DNA of 64,000 nucleotides from Methylobacterium sp. J-078. GTDB lineage: Bacteria; Pseudomonadota; Alphaproteobacteria; Rhizobiales; Beijerinckiaceae. A program made the position numbers and the translations under genes. A model generated the notes under the pieces. It did no database searches, was not told the DNA's origin, and saw only the letters and a program-made list of their open reading frames with translations. The stretch covers positions 1 through 64,000 of the forward strand of contig NZ_JAKSYI010000025.1 of the NCBI RefSeq assembly GCF_022829285.1, given 5' to 3'. This document shows, in pieces, positions 9,501 to 19,296 of the stretch (position 1 is its first letter; every line of letters starts with the position of its first letter).

Positions 9501-10066
9501 ATCCGCTGGACGAGTACGGCGACCTCCTGGGCAAGCTCAGGGTCCAGACCTGGGCCGAGTTCTGCCGGGCGGTGCGCGCGGGCACCACCAGCGTGGGGCG
9601 GGTGGCCGCCTCCGTCCTCGACCGCTCCGAGCGCCGGACCAAGACCGGCAACAAGCTCGGCATCGTCATCCTGTCGGACCAGACCGGGCATTTCGAGGCG
9701 ATCATCTTCTCGGAAGGCCTCGGCCAGTACCGCGAGATCCTGGAGCCGGGCCGCCCCCTGGTGCTCCAGCTCCAGGCCAACCTGGAGGGCGAGGACGTGC
9801 GCGCCCGCATCATGACCGCCGAGCCCCTCGACGTGGCGGTGGCCCGCCACCAGAAAGGGATGCGCGTCTACCTGAAGGACGAGCGCCCGATCCCGAGCGT
9901 CCAGCAGCGCCTTCAGGTTCGCGGCGAGGGCGAGGTCTCGCTGATCCTCCTCCTCGACGGCGACCGCGAGGTCGAGGTCAAGCTGCCGGGCAAGTACCAG
10001 GCCACCCCGCAGATCGCGGGCGCCATCCGGGCGGTCCCGGGGGTGGTGCAGGTGGACGTGAACTGA
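6569..10066 (+). CDS. dnaE: DNA polymerase III alpha subunit
   Basis: 1165-residue replicative polymerase (DnaE1 type). An N-terminal PHP domain opens with YVHLHAHSSYSLLEGALKV. The catalytic aspartates are in PDFDIDFC (about residue 424) and KFDFLGLKTL (about 580). The helix-hairpin-helix, beta-binding and OB-fold regions follow, ending in the tail domain. Length fits alphaproteobacterial DnaE (~1150-1180). The start ATG 6569 gives MARILKDPGYVHLH. An SOS-type operator and a small gene lie upstream; a terminator hairpin (10086-10121) lies downstream. Confidence 0.97.
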   Translation: MARILKDPGYVHLHAHSSYSLLEGALKVGDLVKAAAADQQPALALTDTNNLFGALEFSEKAAGAGIQPIAGIQLTVAFEAPDPMARVAQAQAGNANIVLLAQDEAGYGNLLRLASRAYFDGALGDSPRVDVAALAESSRGLIALTGGSTGPLDCALRMGRAELAAKRLAQLKAAFGEDSLYVEILRHGLPDERMVERELLRLAESNGLSVVAANEPFFAKTGDYDAHDALLAIADGRLVSDERRRKLTPRHGFTSRAEMAKLFADLPDALQATVEIAMRCAYRVRTRKPILPNFGVVAALDAAAPEIEAAPPLDEPAELRRQAQAGLELRLTQHGTAPGMTEQVYRDRLAFELDVIVGMKFPGYFLIVSDFIKWAKDHDIPVGPGRGSGAGSLVAWSLLITDLDPLRFGLLFERFLNPERVSMPDFDIDFCVEGRERVIQYVQQRYGERQVAQIITFGTLLARGVLRDVGRVLEMPYGQVDKLTKLVPQNPANPVTLVQAIEGEPKLQQAIEEEPIVARLMEISKKLEGLHRHASTHAAGVVIGDRPLEELVPLYRDPKTGMRVTQFNMKWVENAGLVKFDFLGLKTLTLLRCCTDFLAKRGIIVDLASLPLDNEATYLPMKRGETVGVFQVESAGMRKALVEMQADRFEDIIALVALYRPGPMANIPVYCERKLGRDAGNEASWYPHEKLEPILRETFGIIVYQEQVMEVAKVLAGYSLGEADMLRRAMGKKIKAEMDAQRDRFVKGCIERDLTKAKADEIFDLLAKFADYGFNKSHAAAYALLTYQTAYLKANHPVEFLAAAMQLDIDVTDKLAEFRQDAQRLGIAVEPPSINTSGVGFEVREGRIHYALAAIKGVGRGAVEALIEARGDRPFKDLACLARRLNPRMLNKRTLENLVAAGAMDTIEPDRARACAAIEPMMKLAQGAAEAASTGIEDMFGGITAADVTLRVPPHDPWPMADKLKKEYEAIGFFLSGHPLDEYGDLLGKLRVQTWAEFCRAVRAGTTSVGRVAASVLDRSERRTKTGNKLGIVILSDQTGHFEAIIFSEGLGQYREILEPGRPLVLQLQANLEGEDVRARIMTAEPLDVAVARHQKGMRVYLKDERPIPSVQQRLQVRGEGEVSLILLLDGDREVEVKLPGKYQATPQIAGAIRAVPGVVQVDVN

Positions 10067-10085
10067 GGGCCGGTAGCCTCCCTGC

Positions 10086-10121
10086 GCGGCTCGCCCGGGT
10101 TGCTAAACCCGAGCGAGCCGC
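10086..10121. terminator. Bidirectional terminator hairpin between dnaE and the chemoreceptor gene
   Basis: A 16-bp stem with one mismatch (10086-10101 against 10106-10121) closes on a 4-nt loop GCTA. It lies between two convergent genes. There is no clear T tract on either side, so termination may be Rho-assisted. Confidence 0.55.
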
Positions 10122-10129
10122 CGCGAACG

Positions 10130-12127
10130 TCAGGCCGCCCGGATCGCGGCGAGGAAGTCCTCAACCTCGGACCGCACGTTCACCGATTGGGTCGCGAGTT
10201 CGCCGGCCGCCGCGAGCACCTGCTGGGCGGCGGAGCCCGTCTCAGCGGAGGAGGCGAGGACGCGGGTGACGTTCACCGAGACCTCCTGAGTGCCGCGGGC
10301 GGCCTCGGCCGCATTGCGCGAGATCTCGCTCGTGGCCGCCGTCTGCTGCTCCACCGTGTCGGCGATGCTTCCGGTGATGGAATTGACCGACACGATGGTC
10401 TGCCCGATCTGCCGGATCGCCGCGACGGATTGGGCGGTGGCCTGCTGGATGGCGGTGATCTGACCGGCGATCTGATCGGTCGCCCGCGCGGTCTGGCCCG
10501 CGAGCTCCTTCACTTCGGCGGCGACCACCGCGAAGCCCCGACCCGCCTCGCCGGCCCGCGCCGCCTCGATGGTGGCGTTGAGCGCCAGGAGATTGGTCTG
10601 GCTGGCGATGCTGGAGATGAGCGTCACCGCCTCTCCGATCTTCTCGGCCGCGTGGGTCAGGCTCGCCATCGAGGCGTTCGTTGCCTCCGCCTCGCGGGCG
10701 GCGGCACCGGCGGCGCTGCTGGATTGCTGCACCTGACGCTCGATCTCGTGAAGCGAGGCCACCATCTCCTCGGCGGCCGCCGCCACGGTCTGCACGTTCG
10801 CGGAGGTCTCCTCGGCAGCGGCGCTCGACGCGATCGCCTGGCCGTTGGTGCTGTCGGCCACCTGGGTCATGGAACGGGCCGTGGCGTCGAGTTCGGTCGC
10901 CGCCGCGGTGACGATGCCGATGGCACCCGCAATGTTCTCTTCGAAGCCGCGCACGAGCTGATCAACGCGGTCGGCGCGGCGCTGCCGGGCGGATTGCTCC
11001 GAGACCTGCTGCGCCTCGAGTTCGATGCGCGCGATCGCGTTCTGCCGGAACACGTCGACGGCCCCCGCCATTCGGCCCATCTCGTCCACCGCGTCCTGCG
11101 AGGGAACCGTGATCTGGGTCTCGCCGGCGGCGAGCCGGCTCATCGCCCGGGTCATGCCGGAGATCGGGCCGATGATGCTGCGTGCGATCAGCACGGCGAG
11201 GGCGCCGCCCAGCGCGAGGGCCAGGGCGATCAGGGTCATCTGGATCACGCGGGCCCGGCTCACGCTCGCCTCGGTGGTGGCCGCGATCTCGGCCACGGCC
11301 GCCTCGATCTTGCTGCGCACCGCGAGCCCCGCCTGCTCGACCGACGCCATGTGCGGCTTGATGGTGTCGTCGTAGGCCACGCGCGTCGCCTCGATGGCGG
11401 CGACCGCACCGTTGAAGGCGCCGATGTAGGACGCGACGGTCTCCTGCAGCAGCCGGGTCGCCGAACCGAACTCGCCGCTCGCGTCGAGGTCCCGCAGGGC
11501 CTTGAGGGCGGCCTCGACCTTGACGCTCTGGGCCGCGAAGGTCGCGGGTCCCTGCGGGTCGCGGGTAGCCAGGAAGCGCCAGTTGGCGACCCGCATCAGG
11601 AGCACGGCGCTCTCGATGTTCGCAGCCTGGGCGACCTGCGCGGCGTTCCCCTTGTGGCGCACCTCCGACAGCAGCGTGGTGCTCGCACGCGTCAGCGCAT
11701 CGCCGATCTTGAACAGCTTGTCCTTGCTCTCGGCCAGCATCTGGCCGGCCCGACCCAGGCGTTGGATGTCGTCCTGGATGGCCCGCGTCTGGTCGCGCAT
11801 GCTGGCATAGGTCGCGCGCCGCTCGTCCGACAGGGCGATCTCGACCTGCCGCTGCAGCAGATCGGTCATGGCCTGGCGCGCCTGCTCCATCTGCCCGAGG
11901 CGGGCGGGGGCCTGCGTCGCCTGGAAATCCAGTGCCAGCCCTGACAGGCGTTCACCGAGGCCATTGACCGAGAAGACGTTACGCGCGCCTTCGTCCAGAA
12001 CCGCGCGGCGCGTGTAATCGTCGACGACGGATGACAGCTGATACTGGGCGAAGAGCCCGAGGCCGCCGGTAATCAACATCAGACTACCGAAGCCTGCATA
12101 GAGGCGAGACCTGATGCCGAATTTCAT
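10130..12127 (-). CDS. Methyl-accepting chemotaxis protein
   Basis: 665 residues. TM1 is at about 8-28, a helical periplasmic sensor spans about 29-300, and TM2 at about 303-323 is followed by a HAMP domain ([22 protein letters not shown]). The C-terminal signalling coiled coil contains the hairpin tip region [20 protein letters not shown] and [17 protein letters not shown]. The ligand is unknown. The sensor region resembles four-helix-bundle or HBM-type sensors. AGGA lies 9 nt before ATG 12127. No other chemotaxis gene is nearby, so it is an orphan receptor feeding a distant Che array. Confidence 0.92.
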   Translation of the reverse strand: MKFGIRSRLYAGFGSLMLITGGLGLFAQYQLSSVVDDYTRRAVLDEGARNVFSVNGLGERLSGLALDFQATQAPARLGQMEQARQAMTDLLQRQVEIALSDERRATYASMRDQTRAIQDDIQRLGRAGQMLAESKDKLFKIGDALTRASTTLLSEVRHKGNAAQVAQAANIESAVLLMRVANWRFLATRDPQGPATFAAQSVKVEAALKALRDLDASGEFGSATRLLQETVASYIGAFNGAVAAIEATRVAYDDTIKPHMASVEQAGLAVRSKIEAAVAEIAATTEASVSRARVIQMTLIALALALGGALAVLIARSIIGPISGMTRAMSRLAAGETQITVPSQDAVDEMGRMAGAVDVFRQNAIARIELEAQQVSEQSARQRRADRVDQLVRGFEENIAGAIGIVTAAATELDATARSMTQVADSTNGQAIASSAAAEETSANVQTVAAAAEEMVASLHEIERQVQQSSSAAGAAAREAEATNASMASLTHAAEKIGEAVTLISSIASQTNLLALNATIEAARAGEAGRGFAVVAAEVKELAGQTARATDQIAGQITAIQQATAQSVAAIRQIGQTIVSVNSITGSIADTVEQQTAATSEISRNAAEAARGTQEVSVNVTRVLASSAETGSAAQQVLAAAGELATQSVNVRSEVEDFLAAIRAA

Positions 12128-12191
12128 CGACTGTGTTCCTATTTATTTGTATTCTGAGCGTCTACTCTCCCATAAAGGCACTAATTAAGGG

Positions 12192-12926
12192 TTATGTGAC
12201 GGAACGGTCACGGACGATTGCCTCGGATGGTGCATCATGCGGCGACAGGCGGGCGCGCAGGCGCTCGGCGACCAGTGCCTGGACGCCCAGCAGGTGCGGG
12301 CAGTGGATGCCCTCCTGCAGACAGGCGGCCACCGTGCGCAGCAGGTACTCGGCACTGGGCCCCAGATGCCCGGCGCCGGTGGCGATCACGTCGGCGATCG
12401 CCGCCTCGGAGAGGGAGCCGGTGTAGCGGTCGCTCTCCGGGTTCACCAGGAAGGTGAGGGCCTGGACCGTGCCGGCCGCCGTCTCCACCGGCACCCAGCG
12501 CCCGAGATAGCCGTTGCCGCGCATCTCGCGGCGCCAGACCGGCATCAGGGTCTCGGCGGCCTCCGGCCCGGTGAGCCGGAAGGCGACGCCCTCGCACGAG
12601 CCGCCCGCATCCAGCGCCAGGACCAGGCCGGGCCGCTCGACGCTGCCGCGGAACCGCCGCTGCAGGAGGCAGAACCGCCGGTGATAGCCGTGGACCGTCC
12701 CGACGCGGCGCTCCGAATAGGCGAATTCCGGCCGCCAGATCAGTGAGCCGTAGCCGAACACCCAGAGCCCTTCGGCGGGCATCGGGCGGGCCGCCAGGGC
12801 GGCGGCGAGACCGGGACGAAGTTCGGCGTCGCTGAGCAGGGCCAGCGCCGTGGCGTCGTCGGCCACCGGGCTCGGATGCGCGCGGGCGATGAGGTCGAGG
12901 CTGAGGTCGAGAACGGGGGCCGGCAT
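12192..12926 (-). CDS. chaC: Gamma-glutamylcyclotransferase (ChaC family)
   Basis: 244 residues. The glycine-rich substrate loop WVFGYGSLIWRPEF, the GYHRRFCLLQRRFRG segment and the late ESDRYTGSLS region are diagnostic of ChaC-type enzymes, which release 5-oxoproline from glutathione. The catalytic glutamate is probably the one in the GSCEGVAFRL strand. The N-terminal ~45 residues are extra relative to short ChaC proteins. It lies 64 nt from the chemoreceptor start, where a GTGAC...GTCAC dyad (about 12196-12211) is present. Confidence 0.85.
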   Translation of the reverse strand: MPAPVLDLSLDLIARAHPSPVADDATALALLSDAELRPGLAAALAARPMPAEGLWVFGYGSLIWRPEFAYSERRVGTVHGYHRRFCLLQRRFRGSVERPGLVLALDAGGSCEGVAFRLTGPEAAETLMPVWRREMRGNGYLGRWVPVETAAGTVQALTFLVNPESDRYTGSLSEAAIADVIATGAGHLGPSAEYLLRTVAACLQEGIHCPHLLGVQALVAERLRARLSPHDAPSEAIVRDRSVT

Positions 12927-13036
12927 GGCTCCAACGAACCATCGCGAACGCCGTCGTGCAAGCGGCCGGCGCCCGTCGCGTTCCCGGGTCGAACGGCGCC
13001 GCCCCGCCGAGGGGCGTCCGGCCGTCTCCGGCGGCC

Positions 13037-13459
13037 TCAGTTCCTGGCGTTCGCCAGCGTCTCGAGTTCCGGCAGCGGATCGGTGCGGTGGCCCTCGCAG
13101 ACTTCGGTGTCATCGTCCACGATCGCGAGGATGCCGGCCTTGTCCTGGATCACCACCTTGGGCCGCTCGGCCTTGCCGAAGGTGCGCCCCTTCATCCGGC
13201 TCGACACGCAGTAGAGCGTGCGCCCCTCGTCGGCGAACGGCTTCGAGACCCGGCTGTGCTCGAACCGCACCGGGATCAGCGAGACGGCGCCGAACGCGGT
13301 CTGCCGCAGGGCCAGGGCGGCGAGGCGCTCGTTCAGGGACGCGGTGGGGGAGGGGGCGGTAAGCCCCGCGCGGGGGCCGCAACCGGCGAGGCCGGAGGCG
13401 AGCATGACCGCAAGAAGCGCCGGGCGCAGGCCGCGCCCGCAGCGGAGAGAAAATGACAC
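13037..13459 (-). CDS. Hypothetical lipoprotein
   Basis: 140 residues with a lipoprotein signal: a basic N-terminus (MSFSLRCGRGLR), hydrophobic core (ALLAVMLASG) and lipobox LAGC with the acylated Cys at about residue 27. The mature part contains a VVIQDKAGILAIVDDDTEVCEG stretch with two more cysteines. I do not recognise the domain. It is divergent from recO with 131 nt between the starts. Confidence 0.7.
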   Translation of the reverse strand: MSFSLRCGRGLRPALLAVMLASGLAGCGPRAGLTAPSPTASLNERLAALALRQTAFGAVSLIPVRFEHSRVSKPFADEGRTLYCVSSRMKGRTFGKAERPKVVIQDKAGILAIVDDDTEVCEGHRTDPLPELETLANARN

Positions 13460-13590
13460 AGGCGGCCGACCTCGATTCGCAAGTCCGGCAAGCCTAGCCG
13501 TATTCCCGCCCTGCGCGAGTCTTTTCCCGGCTGCAATCGGCGCTGTCCCGCCACGTTTGCAACCTGCCGGCGGCGCCCTAAGACAGGCCG

Positions 13591-14331
13591 ATGCAATGGA
13601 CCGACGAAGGCTTGGTGCTCGGCCTGCGCCGGCAGGGCGAGACCAGCGTCATCCTCGAACTCATGACCCGGGACCATGGCCGGCATCTCGGCCTCGTGCA
13701 TGGCGGCCGCTCGCGCCGGATGCAGCCGGTGCTCCAGGCGGGCAACCGGGTCCAGGCCACCTGGAGGGCCCGCCTCGACGAGAGTCTCGGCGCCTTCGCG
13801 GTCGAGCCCGTCGAATCCGCCGCCGCCCGGCTGATGGGCTCCGGCCTTGCCCTCTACGGCATGAGCCACCTCGCCGGGCTGCTGCGCCTGCTGCCCGAGC
13901 GCGATCCCCATCCCGAACTCTTCGCGGCGGCGGGCCTCCTCGTCACCCATCTGCACGATGCCGACATCGCCCCGCCCCTGATGGTGCGGTTCGAACTCGC
14001 GATCCTGGCCGAACTCGGCTTCGGGCTCGACCTCTCGGCCTGCGCGGCCACGGGGGGCAACGACGCGCTGATCTACGTCTCGCCCCGCAGCGGCCGGGCG
14101 GTGAGCGCCTCGGCCGGCGAGCCCTATCGCGACAAACTCCTGGCCCTACCCGAGTTTCTCCGCGCCCGCGAGCCCGGCGCGCTTCTGCCGATGACACCGG
14201 ACGCCCGGGCCGTTACCGAGGGGTTTACCTTGACGGGGTATTTCCTCGACCAGCACATCTGGGGGCCGCGCGCGATTCCGGCCTCGGCCGAGCGCGCGCG
14301 CTTCGTTGCATTGGGCACGCGGACCGCCTAA
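13591..14331 (+). CDS. recO: DNA repair protein RecO
   Basis: 246-residue recombination mediator that helps load RecA in the RecF pathway. The N-terminal OB-fold begins MQWTDEGLVLGLRRQGETSVI and includes the HGRHLGLVHGGRSRRMQ segment. The C-terminal helical domain has EPYRDKLLALPEFLR and a final DQHIWGPRAIPASAERAR typical of alphaproteobacterial RecO. Followed by parC after 53 nt, a common pairing in this group. Confidence 0.93.
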   Translation: MQWTDEGLVLGLRRQGETSVILELMTRDHGRHLGLVHGGRSRRMQPVLQAGNRVQATWRARLDESLGAFAVEPVESAAARLMGSGLALYGMSHLAGLLRLLPERDPHPELFAAAGLLVTHLHDADIAPPLMVRFELAILAELGFGLDLSACAATGGNDALIYVSPRSGRAVSASAGEPYRDKLLALPEFLRAREPGALLPMTPDARAVTEGFTLTGYFLDQHIWGPRAIPASAERARFVALGTRTA

Positions 14332-14384
14332 ATCTCGTTCGTGTTTTGTTCTGATTTGGGTCCCCTGCGGCCCGGGAGTTCGCC

Positions 14385-16634
14385 ATGGGCCAGCCCTTCG
14401 AGCCGCCATCGAGTCCCGACGGCATCGAGAGCGTCGAGCTGAAGACCGCGCTGGAGGATCGCTACCTCGCCTACGCGCTCTCGACGATCATGCACCGGGC
14501 GCTGCCGGATGCCCGCGACGGGCTCAAGCCCGTGCACCGCCGCATCCTGTTCGCCATGCGGCTCCTGAAGCTCGACCCGACCTCGGCCTTCAAGAAATGC
14601 GCCCGCATCGTCGGCGACGTCATCGGCAAGTATCACCCCCACGGCGACACGGCGGCCTACGACGCCCTGGTGCGCATGGCGCAGGACTTCGCGCAGCGCT
14701 ACCCGCTCGTCGACGGGCAGGGCAATTTCGGCAACATCGACGGCGATAACGCCGCCGCCCAGCGCTACACCGAGGCCCGGATGACGGAGGTGGCGCGCCT
14801 CCTCCTCGAAGGCCTCGACGACGATTCGGTGGATTTCCGCCCGAACTACGACGGGCAGGAGGAGGAGCCGGTGGTGCTCCCCGCCGCCTTCCCGAACCTG
14901 CTCGCCAACGGCAGCCAGGGCATCGCGGTCGGCATGGCGACCTCGATCCCGCCCCACAACGCGGCCGAGCTCTGCGACGCGGCCCTCTACCTCATCACCC
15001 ATCCGGAGGCGACCTCGGCCCAGCTCCTCACCTTCGTGAAGGGGCCGGACTTTCCCACCGGCGGCATCCTCATCGACAGCGCCGAATCGATCACCGAGGC
15101 CTACCGCACCGGGCGCGGCGGCTTTCGGGTGCGCGCCCGCTGGGCGAAGGAGGATCTGGGGCGCGGCACCTGGACCATCGTAGTCACGGAGATCCCCTAC
15201 GGGGTCCAGAAGGCCCGCCTGATCGAGAAGCTCGCCGAGCTGCTGCAGGAGCGCAAGCTCCCGCTGCTCGCCGACGTGCGCGACGAATCGGCGGAGGACG
15301 TGCGCATCGTGCTGGAGCCGCGCGCCCGCAACGTCGACCCCGTCATCCTGATGGAATCGCTGTTCCGGCTCACCGAGCTCGAATCGCGCATCTCGCTCAA
15401 CATGAACGTGCTGGTGGGCGGGCTCGTGCCCCGCGTCATCGGCCTCGCCGAGGCTCTGCGCGAGTGGCTCGACCACCGCCGCGTCGTGCTCCAGCGCCGC
15501 TCGCGCCACCGTCTCGGCCAGATCGATCGGCGCCTGGAGATCCTGGGCGGCCTGCTCATCGTCTATCTCGACCTCGACGAGGTGATCCGCATCATCCGCG
15601 AGGAGGACGAGCCGAAGCCCGCCCTGATGAAGCGCTTCGAGCTCACCGAAGTGCAGGCCAACGCCATCCTCGACACCCGCCTGCGCTCCTTGCGCAAGCT
15701 CGAGGAGATGGAGATGAAGCGCGAGCTCGACGCGCTGACGTTGGAGAAGGACGGGATCGAAGGCCTGCTCGGCTCCGACAAGCTGCAATGGGCCGACATC
15801 ACCAAACAGATCCGCGCGGTGAAGAAGACCTTCGGCCCCGAGACCAAGATCGGCGCCCGGCGCACCACCCTGGAGAACCCGCCCGACACCGCCGGCATCG
15901 ATTTTGCCGCCGCCATGGTGGAGCGCGAGCCCATTACGGTGATCGTCTCCAACAAGGGCTGGATCCGCGCCCTCAAGGGCCACGTCGCCGACCTCTCCGG
16001 CGTCGCCTTCAAGGGGGACGATGGGTTGAAGCTCGCCTTCCCGAGCGAGACCACGGCCAAGCTCCTGGTGCTCGCCTCGAACGGCAAGGTGTTCACCCTG
16101 GAGGCCGCCAAGTTGCCCGGCGGGCGCGGCTTCGGCGACCCGATCCGCCTCATGGTGGATTTCGACGACGGCACCGAGATCGTCGCCGCCATCCCCTATC
16201 AGCCGGGCGCGAAGGTCCTGGTCGCGGCCACCGACGGGCGCGGCTTCCTGGCGCCGGCCGATGCGCTGGTCGCCAACACCCGCAAGGGCAAGGGCATCAT
16301 GGGCCTCGACGCGCCGGCGACGGCCGCCGTGCTGGTGCCGGCGGCCGGCGACCACGTGGCCGTGTGCAGCGCCGACCGGCTGATGCTGGTGTTCCCTTTA
16401 AGCGAACTGCCCGAGATGGTGCGCGGCAAGGGCGTACGCCTGCAGCGCTGCCGCCAGACCACGCTCACCGACGCCCACGTCTTCACCCTCGCCGAGGGCC
16501 TGCCCTGGCGCGAGGCCGGCGGCGAGGCGCGCCTCGCCAACGCGAGCATCCTGGAGAAGTGGATGGGTCACCGGGCCGAGGCCGGCACGCTGATGACCCG
16601 CAGCTTCCCGAAATTCGAGCGGTTCGGGAAGTAG
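14385..16634 (+). CDS. parC: DNA topoisomerase IV subunit A
   Basis: 749-residue type IIA topoisomerase subunit that breaks and rejoins DNA during chromosome decatenation. The catalytic tyrosine is Tyr128 in QRYTEARM. The winged-helix region has [14 protein letters not shown] and GKYHPHGD; the tower and coiled coil follow, then beta-propeller C-terminal repeats. Length and the divergent C-terminal domain without a clear GyrA box favour ParC over GyrA. ATG 14385 follows CCGGGAG. Confidence 0.95.
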   Translation: MGQPFEPPSSPDGIESVELKTALEDRYLAYALSTIMHRALPDARDGLKPVHRRILFAMRLLKLDPTSAFKKCARIVGDVIGKYHPHGDTAAYDALVRMAQDFAQRYPLVDGQGNFGNIDGDNAAAQRYTEARMTEVARLLLEGLDDDSVDFRPNYDGQEEEPVVLPAAFPNLLANGSQGIAVGMATSIPPHNAAELCDAALYLITHPEATSAQLLTFVKGPDFPTGGILIDSAESITEAYRTGRGGFRVRARWAKEDLGRGTWTIVVTEIPYGVQKARLIEKLAELLQERKLPLLADVRDESAEDVRIVLEPRARNVDPVILMESLFRLTELESRISLNMNVLVGGLVPRVIGLAEALREWLDHRRVVLQRRSRHRLGQIDRRLEILGGLLIVYLDLDEVIRIIREEDEPKPALMKRFELTEVQANAILDTRLRSLRKLEEMEMKRELDALTLEKDGIEGLLGSDKLQWADITKQIRAVKKTFGPETKIGARRTTLENPPDTAGIDFAAAMVEREPITVIVSNKGWIRALKGHVADLSGVAFKGDDGLKLAFPSETTAKLLVLASNGKVFTLEAAKLPGGRGFGDPIRLMVDFDDGTEIVAAIPYQPGAKVLVAATDGRGFLAPADALVANTRKGKGIMGLDAPATAAVLVPAAGDHVAVCSADRLMLVFPLSELPEMVRGKGVRLQRCRQTTLTDAHVFTLAEGLPWREAGGEARLANASILEKWMGHRAEAGTLMTRSFPKFERFGK

Positions 16635-16733
16635 GAGGGGTCGGTGAGGCCGGACGCGATGCCTCCCGCTTGATCCGACCAGCCCGGGCGCCGATATTCG
16701 AAGCTTGTTCCGACGCGACGAGAGACGACGTCC

Positions 16734-16970
16734 ATGGCCGATGCCGCGACACCGCTGACGCCCGATCTCGAGGAGCAACTCGGGCGTATTCGGCGCGCGC
16801 GTGAGGAAAGTGAAAAATTCGTTGCCGAGCAGAGGAAGCTCATGGCTGAAGCCATGAAGCTTGAGCGTGACCGGATGCTGGCGCCGTGGCAGATCGCGTT
16901 GTCAGGAATGGCGGCCGGGGCTGCGCTGTTCGGCGCGGGCGCGGCCTTCATCAAGATCCTCGGACCTTGA
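16734..16970 (+). CDS. Small hypothetical membrane protein with coiled coil
   Basis: 78 residues. Residues ~12-50 are charged and heptad-like (EEQLGRIRRAREESEKFVAE), predicting a coiled coil; residues ~52-75 form one transmembrane helix (IALSGMAAGAALFGAGAAFI). No known family is recognised. It stands alone between parC and the convergent infA gene. Confidence 0.65.
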   Translation: MADAATPLTPDLEEQLGRIRRAREESEKFVAEQRKLMAEAMKLERDRMLAPWQIALSGMAAGAALFGAGAAFIKILGP

Positions 16971-17025
16971 AAAGATTGCCCAGCCCAATGCGACGAGGGC
17001 CAGGACCATTCAGGCTCACGTGAGC

Positions 17026-17062
17026 GATGCCTGATGAACGCCTCCCCGGGCGGAGAGGCATC
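17026..17062. terminator. Nested inverted repeat between convergent genes
   Basis: GATGCCT (17026-17032) pairs with AGGCATC (17056-17062), and an inner GCCTCCCC/GGAGAGGC stem lies at 17040-17059. These alternative hairpins sit between the small membrane protein gene and infA, a typical place for a shared terminator. No T tract is visible. Confidence 0.35.
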
Positions 17063-17079
17063 CCCATATCACGAAACGA

Positions 17080-17352
17080 TCAGCGGCGGCGGAACTGGCC
17101 GCGCATGGGCGGGCGGGGACCCGAGGAACGCTCGTCCTTGTGCCGGAACACGAGGCGGCCCTTTTCCAGGTCGTAGGGCGACATCTCGACGGTGACGCGG
17201 TCGCCGGCCAGAGTCTTGATGCGGTTCTTCTTCATCTTGCCGGCCGTGTAGGCCACGATCTCGTGGCCCTGATCGAGCTGCACGCGGTAACGCGCGTCCG
17301 GCAGGATCTCGATCACGAGACCATCGAACTGCATCAACTCTTCTTTGGCCAT
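17080..17352 (-). CDS. infA: Translation initiation factor IF-1 (second, extended type)
   Basis: 90 residues. The S1/OB-fold core [20 protein letters not shown] through [20 protein letters not shown] matches IF-1. The C-terminal tail of about 18 residues ([12 protein letters not shown]...RRR) is basic and longer than the classic 72-residue IF-1, as in the second infA copy of several Hyphomicrobiales. It may act as an IF-1 variant or cold-shock-like RNA-binding protein. ATG 17352 was chosen by homology; the frame upstream is not coding. Confidence 0.88.
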   Translation of the reverse strand: MAKEELMQFDGLVIEILPDARYRVQLDQGHEIVAYTAGKMKKNRIKTLAGDRVTVEMSPYDLEKGRLVFRHKDERSSGPRPPMRGQFRRR

Positions 17353-17578
17353 CCACACTCTCCAGCCGGACGGCCTGAAAAGGGGCGACCCGGGACACAA
17401 AACGAAGCCGTTCGGCAAAACGCGGCGGGCGGCGGGTCCGATCCCATCGGATGCGCAACACCGGCGAGCGTTGCCCCGACATAATGTCCGCGCGGTCCGG
17501 AAGCAAGCATTTCCCGAGTCCGACCCTTCCCGATGGTGGCGCGCCCGCGGTCCCGCCGGGGATGGGCTCCCCCGGGTC

Positions 17579-18721
17579 TCACGGCGCGTCGGCGTCGTTC
17601 CCCGCGTAATCGATGCGTCCGTCCGGCGTCCGCCGCCAGACCTGCAGGCCGAAGGCGGGGCGGCGCGGATCGACCCTGAGGTCGCCCTTGCCGTCGAAGG
17701 CGACCTCGCCGAGGAGCGTCCGGACCGTTCCGCCCTGGCGCAGGTAGGCGGCGACCGCCCGGGCCTCGGGGGTCCGCGCACCCTCCACGCCCTGGCGCAG
17801 CACCTCGACCGCGGCATACGCCCTTGCCGCCACCGCATCGGCCTCGGGCGTCCGGGGGACCCGGGCGCCCTTCGGGTCCGGCAGCTTCCGGGGCTCCGGC
17901 GACAGGGTCATCACCGTGCCCTCCGCCGCCGGTCCGGCCGCCTGCGGGAAGGCCGGGTCGGCGAGCCCGTCGCTGCCCACCAGGGGGACGTTCAGCCCGG
18001 CCTCCCGCAGGCCGCGCAGGAGCAGGGCCGCCTCGGCCCCGAGGCCGCCGAAATAGACCGCCTCGACCCGCGCCCGCTTCAGCCGCGCGACGAGGGCGCC
18101 GGCGTCCCGCTCGCCGCGCGGCAGGGTCTCGAAGGCGACCTCGGGCTGGCCCTGGGCCTTCAGGAGGCGGGCGACTTCCTCGGCGAGGCCGCGTCCGAAC
18201 GGGCTCTTGTCGTGAACGAGGCCGATGCGCTGCCCGGGATGGCGCCGGAGGAGGTAGGCGGCGGCCGCCGCGGCCTGCTCGCCGTCGTTCGGCACGGTGC
18301 GGAAGACGTTCCAGAGGCCCTTGGCCGTCAGCCCCGGAAAGCCGCTCCCCGGCAGGATCGCGACGATACCCGCATCGGCGTAGGCGGGCAGCGCCAGACC
18401 GGCGGCCCCGGCATTGAAGGGGCCGACGACGAGACCGACCCGCTCGGTCGCGAAGCGCTGGGCCACCGCGAGGCCCTGCTTGCCGTCGCCCGCATCGTCC
18501 GCCACCACGAGGACGAGGCGCTGCCCGTTGACGCCGCCCGCCCGGTTGAGATCCGCCACCGCCTGCTCCGCCCCGAGGCGCAGACCCTGTCCGAAGGCCG
18601 CGTCCGGGCCGGTGAGCGGCGCCGACAGCCCGATCCGCACCTGCGCCTCGGCGTGGCCGCAGGCGAGGCAGGCCGCGAGGGCGAGGATCGCGGCGCGTGA
18701 GGCGGACGGGAGGGCTGGCAT
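17579..18721 (-). CDS. LivK-like substrate-binding protein (periplasmic binding protein type I)
   Basis: 380 residues from ATG 18721 with a Sec signal peptide (about 1-26, ending ACGHAEA). The mature part begins [20 protein letters not shown] and has the two-lobe type-I fold of branched-chain amino-acid and amide binding proteins ([41 protein letters not shown]). The ligand is unknown. No permease or ATPase gene lies nearby, so it is an orphan here. Confidence 0.85.
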   Translation of the reverse strand: MPALPSASRAAILALAACLACGHAEAQVRIGLSAPLTGPDAAFGQGLRLGAEQAVADLNRAGGVNGQRLVLVVADDAGDGKQGLAVAQRFATERVGLVVGPFNAGAAGLALPAYADAGIVAILPGSGFPGLTAKGLWNVFRTVPNDGEQAAAAAAYLLRRHPGQRIGLVHDKSPFGRGLAEEVARLLKAQGQPEVAFETLPRGERDAGALVARLKRARVEAVYFGGLGAEAALLLRGLREAGLNVPLVGSDGLADPAFPQAAGPAAEGTVMTLSPEPRKLPDPKGARVPRTPEADAVAARAYAAVEVLRQGVEGARTPEARAVAAYLRQGGTVRTLLGEVAFDGKGDLRVDPRRPAFGLQVWRRTPDGRIDYAGNDADAP

Positions 18722-18963
18722 CGGCGCGGTGGGTCCGGTTCTCGGGGCGAAGGCACTGGGAACGAGATCGGACCCAGGCTGATCCGGCGCCCAGGATAAG
18801 CCCGCTCCGTCGGTGCGGGAAGTCACGCCGCGTGCCCGCTCGCCGCACCGCCGCATTGCCACGGCGGCGCGGGAGCTTACCTCAGCGAGACGTGTTTTAA
18901 AGTTCGCGGGCTCGACCCGCGCGCGGCGGCGACGCATCGCCCGCTCCCGGAGTTCGCCAGCCC

Positions 18964-19287
18964 ATGCTGTCCAACGAGACCGACATCCTGGCCGCCGCCG
19001 AGGCCTGGCGCCGCGAGGGGCGCGGGGTGGCGCTCGCCACCGTGATCGAGACCTGGGGCTCGGCGCCGCGTCCGGTGGGAAGCCACCTCGTCGTGGACGA
19101 CGCGGGCAACTTCCTCGGCTCGGTCTCCGGCGGCTGCGTCGAGGGGGCGGTCATCACCGAGAGCCTCGATGCGATCGCCGACGGGTGCGCCCGGACGATC
19201 GCGTTCGGCGTCGCCGACGAGACGGCATGGCAGGTCGGCCTGTCCTGCGGCGGGCGCATCCGCGTCTTTGTCGAACCCGTGGCCTGA
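18964..19287 (+). CDS. XdhC/CoxI family protein, N-terminal-domain type
   Basis: 107 residues corresponding to the N-terminal domain of XdhC/CoxI, which carries and sulfurates molybdenum cofactor for hydroxylases. Family signatures are ALATVIETWGSAPRPVGSHL, GSVSGGCVEG and the final GLSCGGRIRVFVEP with its conserved cysteine. The Rossmann half is a separate gene 9 nt downstream, so the usual two-domain protein is split. It starts a four-gene maturation operon. Confidence 0.88.
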   Translation: MLSNETDILAAAEAWRREGRGVALATVIETWGSAPRPVGSHLVVDDAGNFLGSVSGGCVEGAVITESLDAIADGCARTIAFGVADETAWQVGLSCGGRIRVFVEPVA

Positions 19288-19296
19288 GGCGCCGGC

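Noticed and set aside
6409..10269. Open frame of 1286 codons across dnaE
   Set aside because: Shadow frame of dnaE caused by high GC; no family character.
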